This document shows positions 60,910 to 64,000 of a stretch of DNA of 64,000 nucleotides, in pieces. Both the position numbers and the translations under genes were made by a program. Under the pieces are notes generated by a model. The model was not told the DNA's origin, searched no databases, and worked only from the letters and a program-made list of their open reading frames with translations. The DNA lies in the NCBI GenBank assembly GCA_965116325.1, contig OZ220675.1, positions 682,001-746,000 of the forward strand, given 5' to 3'. Source of the DNA: JAGWBF01 sp965116325. GTDB lineage: Bacteria > Chloroflexota > Dehalococcoidia > Lucifugimonadales > JAGWBF01. Numbering within the stretch: position 1 is the stretch's first letter; each line of letters opens with the position of its first letter.

Positions 60910-62091
60910 TTAGCTCAGGCGAAGGAAATTGGCGGCGTTGTCGTACATGTGCTTCTTGAGAGCATCCTTGCCCAACTCTCCCCAGATGTCCCACTCCATG
61001 ACCTCTTTGGCCGTCTCGGGGAACCATGCTTGGCCATGGGGGTAATCGGACTGGTGCATGAGGCAGTCCTCGCCCAGTATCTCGATTACCGCCTTGGTCA
61101 TGGCGGGGCCTTCGAAGGGCTCGCATCCGCAGGCGACCCTGCCCATTTGAGCGTACTCGATGGGCGTGTACTTCAGGTCCGGGGTTACGCCGCTGACGTA
61201 GCTCTTGTTGAAGCCCAGGCGAATGAGCCAGTTGGGCAGCCAGCCATGCCCCACTTCCATAGCCCCGAATCGAAGGTTGGGGTACTTGTCCAGCATCCCC
61301 GACAGGATCACGTAGGAGAAGAGACGGGCAGCGCCCCAGGGATGGGCGGCGCTGCGGGCGACAACGGTGTTGCCCCAGATGTCTCTATAGCCAGGGAAGT
61401 AGGGAGGCTCGAAGAAGAAGCTGTGATGGATATAGGGCAGGTCAAGGTCGTTTACCACATCCCAGATGGGATAGAGGGTGGGGTCATCGATGGGAAGACC
61501 TTCTTTGAGGTGCACCCACACAGCCACGGCCCAGGGTGCGTTGCTCCACTTCTTGATCTCGGAGATGGCCCACTCCGGGTCGGCGCCAGGCACCTGGATC
61601 GCGCTCTTGAGCCGGTTGGAGTCGGCAGAGGTGTACTCTTGCATGTAGTTGTGGTAGGCGGCGTACATTCCCTCGGCCAGGGTTACATCTTCTATGCCGG
61701 TGACCGTCGTTGCCCAGGTGCCGGGAATGATGTAGTCGATGTCTCGACCCTCCAGGTCCATGTCATGGAGGCGCCCTATTGAGTTCTCCTCCTGGACGGC
61801 GGGCTGGGTCGGATGCCGGTGGGTGTTGCCGGCCCGGCCTTCCAGGGCTGCGCGCCCGCCGGCCTTGGGCTTGTCGTCGTCCTCAGAGGGGGCAGTTCCC
61901 GGAAACCGGTCGAATGGGATGGCGCCGAAGCTGATGCCCGATGATGTGACGCCGCTGATCTCCCTGACCCTCAGATAAGGCTTGAACTCGGCCTGCCGGG
62001 GCCGGAAGCTGGGCTCCATGTACTTTTCCAACACTTCATGGGCAGGGTTTACATGGGTATCCATGTCAATGATCTTGTAGCCGTCTCTCAC
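60910..62091 (-). CDS. Amidohydrolase-family metal-dependent hydrolase, tandem paralog 3
   Basis: 393 residues, closest to copy 1 (SDYPHGQAWFPETAKEVMEWDIWG is shared in pieces). Differences are in the loop after HVNP (AHEVLEKYMEPSFRP) and in MGRVACGCEPFEG, where an extra cysteine pair replaces CAAEPFEG in the others. GGAGGT precedes the ATG. Between it and copy 4 lies a hairpin terminator at 62216, so copy 3 may have partly separate expression. Confidence 0.9.
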   Translation of the reverse strand: MRDGYKIIDMDTHVNPAHEVLEKYMEPSFRPRQAEFKPYLRVREISGVTSSGISFGAIPFDRFPGTAPSEDDDKPKAGGRAALEGRAGNTHRHPTQPAVQEENSIGRLHDMDLEGRDIDYIIPGTWATTVTGIEDVTLAEGMYAAYHNYMQEYTSADSNRLKSAIQVPGADPEWAISEIKKWSNAPWAVAVWVHLKEGLPIDDPTLYPIWDVVNDLDLPYIHHSFFFEPPYFPGYRDIWGNTVVARSAAHPWGAARLFSYVILSGMLDKYPNLRFGAMEVGHGWLPNWLIRLGFNKSYVSGVTPDLKYTPIEYAQMGRVACGCEPFEGPAMTKAVIEILGEDCLMHQSDYPHGQAWFPETAKEVMEWDIWGELGKDALKKHMYDNAANFLRLS

Positions 62092-62215
62092 GCATTACCT
62101 CCCCGAAACTTGCTGTAGGTGCTGCAGGCCATGCGCTACGGGCAAAACCCAGCGACATGCCTGCCGGTCTTGCCGCCAATTTTATGTTCGTGGGGTTGTA
62201 GTGTCAAGGAAAAGA

Positions 62216-62244
62216 GAAAGGGGACGCTATCCGCGTCCCCTTTC
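62216..62244 (-). terminator. Terminator between amidohydrolase copies 4 and 3
   Basis: Stem GAAAGGGGACGC / GCGTCCCCTTTC with a TATCC loop; the minus strand continues into a short T-rich run. It lies 25 bases past the stop of copy 4. Confidence 0.85.
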
Positions 62245-62268
62245 CAGGAAACACCCTTTGTTGTGCCT

Positions 62269-63459
62269 TTAGCTCATGCGCAGGAAGCCCGCCGCATTAT
62301 CGTACATGTGCTTCTGGAGGGCCTGCTTGCCGTACTTGGGCTGCGACCAGAAGTCCCAGTCGATAACCTCTTTGCAGGTCTCCGGGAACCAAGCCTGCCC
62401 GTGGGGGTAATCGGACTGGTGCATCAGGCAGTCTTCGCCCAGGATGTCCACGCAAGCCTTGGTCATGGCAGCGCCCTCGAAAGGCTCGGCGGCGCAGCGG
62501 AAGCGACCCATCTGGGCATACTCGATGGGCGTGTACTTCAGGTCAGGGGTTACGCCGCTGACGTAGCTCTTGTTGAAGCCCAGGCGGATGAGCCAGTTAG
62601 GCAGCCAGCCGTGTCCCACTTCCGACACTGCGCAGCGCATGTTGGGATAGCGGTCGAAAATGCCGGACAGGATGAGGTAAGCCGACAGCCGGGCAGCGCC
62701 CCAGGGATGGGCTGCCGTGCGGGCTACGACGGTGTTGCCCCAGATGTCCCTGTAGCCGGGGAAGTAGGGAGGCTCCATGAAGAAGCTGTGGTGCACCAAG
62801 GGCAAATCCAGGTCGTTCATGGTTGCCCAGACAGGCTCCAGGTTGGGATGGTCCACGGGGACACCCTCGGGGAGGTGCACCCAAACCGCGCCAACCCACT
62901 TGTCGTTGGCAAACTCCTTGATCTCCGAGATGGTCCACTCGGGGTCGCTTGCGATCACCTGCAGGCAGCTGATCAGCCTGTCAGGCGCTTCGGCCGTGTA
63001 AGCCCGCATATAGTGGTGGTACCCACGATAGAGACCCTCGGCGAGGGTAACGTCGGGGCAGCCGGTCATGGTTGCGGGCCAGGTGCCGGGGAAGATGAAG
63101 TCGATATCCCGACCCTCCAGGTCCATATCTACGATACGGCCCTTCGAGTCTTCGTGCTCCACGTCGGGATGGGCCTGGGTCCGGTGCATTCCAACCACGC
63201 GGCCATCGAGAGCTCCGCGCCCACCGGCAGTGGCCTTTTGATCGTCAGCTTTGAGTGAGGTCCCGGGGAACCGGTCATAGGGAATTGCGCCCACGGTAAT
63301 GCCCGTGCGGGTTACGCCGTCGGCAGTGGTCCGTGCCCTGTGGTAGGGCTTCAACTCATCCATTCGAGGTCGGAAGCTGGGCTCGACGTACTTGGCCAGC
63401 ACCTCCATGGACGGCTGAACGTGGGTATCCATATCTATAACTTTGTATCCGTCTCTCAA
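62269..63459 (-). CDS. Amidohydrolase-family metal-dependent hydrolase, tandem paralog 4
   Basis: 396 residues from the TTG at 63459, which has GGAGG 6 bases upstream. A longer reading from 63525 begins at the probable transcription start and adds residues with no match in the paralogs, so it is rejected. The start then reads LRDGYKVIDMDTHV like the others. It keeps HHSFF and MHQSDYPHG but has MEPPYFPG and RFRCAAEPFEG variants. As the promoter-proximal copy it is led by a TTGACA/TAGAAT promoter at 63535-63564. Confidence 0.9.
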   Translation of the reverse strand: MRDGYKVIDMDTHVQPSMEVLAKYVEPSFRPRMDELKPYHRARTTADGVTRTGITVGAIPYDRFPGTSLKADDQKATAGGRGALDGRVVGMHRTQAHPDVEHEDSKGRIVDMDLEGRDIDFIFPGTWPATMTGCPDVTLAEGLYRGYHHYMRAYTAEAPDRLISCLQVIASDPEWTISEIKEFANDKWVGAVWVHLPEGVPVDHPNLEPVWATMNDLDLPLVHHSFFMEPPYFPGYRDIWGNTVVARTAAHPWGAARLSAYLILSGIFDRYPNMRCAVSEVGHGWLPNWLIRLGFNKSYVSGVTPDLKYTPIEYAQMGRFRCAAEPFEGAAMTKACVDILGEDCLMHQSDYPHGQAWFPETCKEVIDWDFWSQPKYGKQALQKHMYDNAAGFLRMS

Positions 63460-63534
63460 GCAGCACCTCCTCGGTTGTTTTGAACCGATGGACCCTTCGA
63501 AACACGGTCTGGAACCAAGGTCCACTTAGCGCCA

Positions 63535-63564
63535 ATTCTAGGCGGGGCCAGATAGAATTGTCAA
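63535..63564 (-). promoter_or_regulatory. Promoter of the amidohydrolase cluster
   Basis: Minus-strand TTGACA (complement of 63559-63564), an 18-bp spacer and TAGAAT (complement of 63535-63540). Transcription would start near 63528, 70 bases ahead of the first TTG codon. Confidence 0.75.
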
Positions 63565-63673
63565 TCCTTCGCCAGATTGACCGGCCCTTGAACAACGGAG
63601 ATAATTGACCAGCCTCGGACCAGTGTTCTCCAAGGCGTATTGCCACATTATAACCAGCCCCAAAGGAGACAAG

Positions 63674-64000
63674 ATGTTCGAACGATTCTCCACCTTTGCC
63701 AGTAGAATCAAAGAGGGATTGGGGGCAAAGGTCGCCCATGCAGCGACCCAAACTCCCGCCTCGAGTGCCGGGACCCTGTCCTTCTACTGGGTGGATGTGT
63801 TCGCCCTCAGGCCCAGGGAGGGCAACCAGCTTGCGGTGTTTCTGGACGGAAACGGACTGGACCCCGACACCATGCAGGCCATTGCCCGGGAGATGGCCAT
63901 CTCTGAGACCACCTTCCTGCAGAACCCGGAGCACGGCGGGAACGCCAAGGTGCGCATCTTCACGACGACGCGGGAGCTCCCCTTTGCCGGCCACCCTACC
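63674..64000 (+). CDS. PhzF-family isomerase/epimerase, partial at the window end
   Basis: Open for 109 codons to the end of the window. The family start FYWVDVFALRPREGNQLAVF begins near residue 37, then MAISETTFLQNPE and RIFTTTRELPFAGHP, all PhzF marks. PhzF-type proteins isomerise small acids, as in phenazine synthesis; most members are uncharacterised. The first 36 residues (MFERFSTFASRIKEGLGAKV) are an amphipathic extension not common in the family. AAGGAG lies 5 bases before the ATG. It is divergent from the amidohydrolase cluster. Confidence 0.85.
   Translation, partial: MFERFSTFASRIKEGLGAKVAHAATQTPASSAGTLSFYWVDVFALRPREGNQLAVFLDGNGLDPDTMQAIAREMAISETTFLQNPEHGGNAKVRIFTTTRELPFAGHPT

Noticed and set aside
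62269..63525. Longer start at 63525 for amidohydrolase copy 4
   Set aside because: It would begin at or before the predicted transcription start and adds 22 residues absent from the three paralogs.

Overview
The window (about 60% GC by eye) looks like a chromosomal piece of a Chloroflexota bacterium, most likely a Dehalococcoidia/SAR202-type lineage. This is inferred from gene content, not from a marker tree. The clues are a stripped-down division cluster (rsmH-ftsA-ftsZ with no mur, ftsI, ftsW or ftsQ genes between), a succinate dehydrogenase built with an HdrB-like (SdhE-type) subunit, a B12-dependent ribonucleotide reductase, Pro/Thr-linked lipoproteins, and expanded amidohydrolase and solute-binding families.

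Layout. 1-3.4 kb: an SDR dehydrogenase, a DUF4143-type AAA ATPase preceded by a five-copy 23-bp repeat array, and YCII and VOC proteins. 3.6-11.5 kb: a cobalamin block. A B12 riboswitch with a terminator controls a FecCD/BtuC-like permease, a BtuF-like lipoprotein and a corrinoid adenosyltransferase. Facing it is a cbiB-cobD-cobQ-pduX operon for the aminopropanol arm and amidation of adenosylcobalamin. 11.5-18.8 kb: a decayed pduX fragment, a two-domain phosphotransferase/kinase, tRNA-Lys, a penicillin acylase-family hydrolase, CinA and an M42-like peptidase. 18.8-25.2 kb: three tandem solute-binding lipoproteins, each a full promoter-gene-terminator unit. 25.2-29.4 kb: a 199-bp tandem repeat, an MFS transporter, an unknown protein and an HpaB-type flavin monooxygenase.

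29.5-33.4 kb: a structured leader and rsmH-ftsA-ftsZ. 33.5-43.3 kb: NrdR boxes followed by nrdR, nrdJ, pdxA, proC, yggT, padR, a HAAS-type membrane protein, degV, a P-loop kinase and pepA, mostly overlapping or closely spaced, then tRNA-His and tRNA-Arg. 43.5-48 kb: a 2-phosphoglycerate kinase-like protein, and sdhA-sdhB-sdhE behind a perfect consensus promoter. 48-53.5 kb: a CocE hydrolase, tRNA-Phe and tRNA-Gly, orphan DppB/DppC permeases and a dienelactone hydrolase. 53.6-58.4 kb: an imuB-dnaE2 mutagenesis operon with a LexA-like box inside its promoter. 58.4-63.5 kb: four tandem amidohydrolase paralogs. 63.7 kb to the end: a PhzF-family gene that runs off the window.

Two themes link the genes. 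The first is cobalamin: uptake, adenosylation and lower-ligand-arm assembly feed the B12-dependent NrdJ encoded in the same window. The second is local gene amplification (three SBPs, four amidohydrolases, a duplicated pduX scrap, a 199-bp repeat). No ABC ATPase is encoded anywhere here, although two permease systems and four substrate-binding proteins are. I found no clearly new defence or mobile system. The best candidates for undescribed biology are the exactly 23-bp-periodic array touching the ATPase start codon, the structured rsmH leader and the triplicated orphan SBPs.
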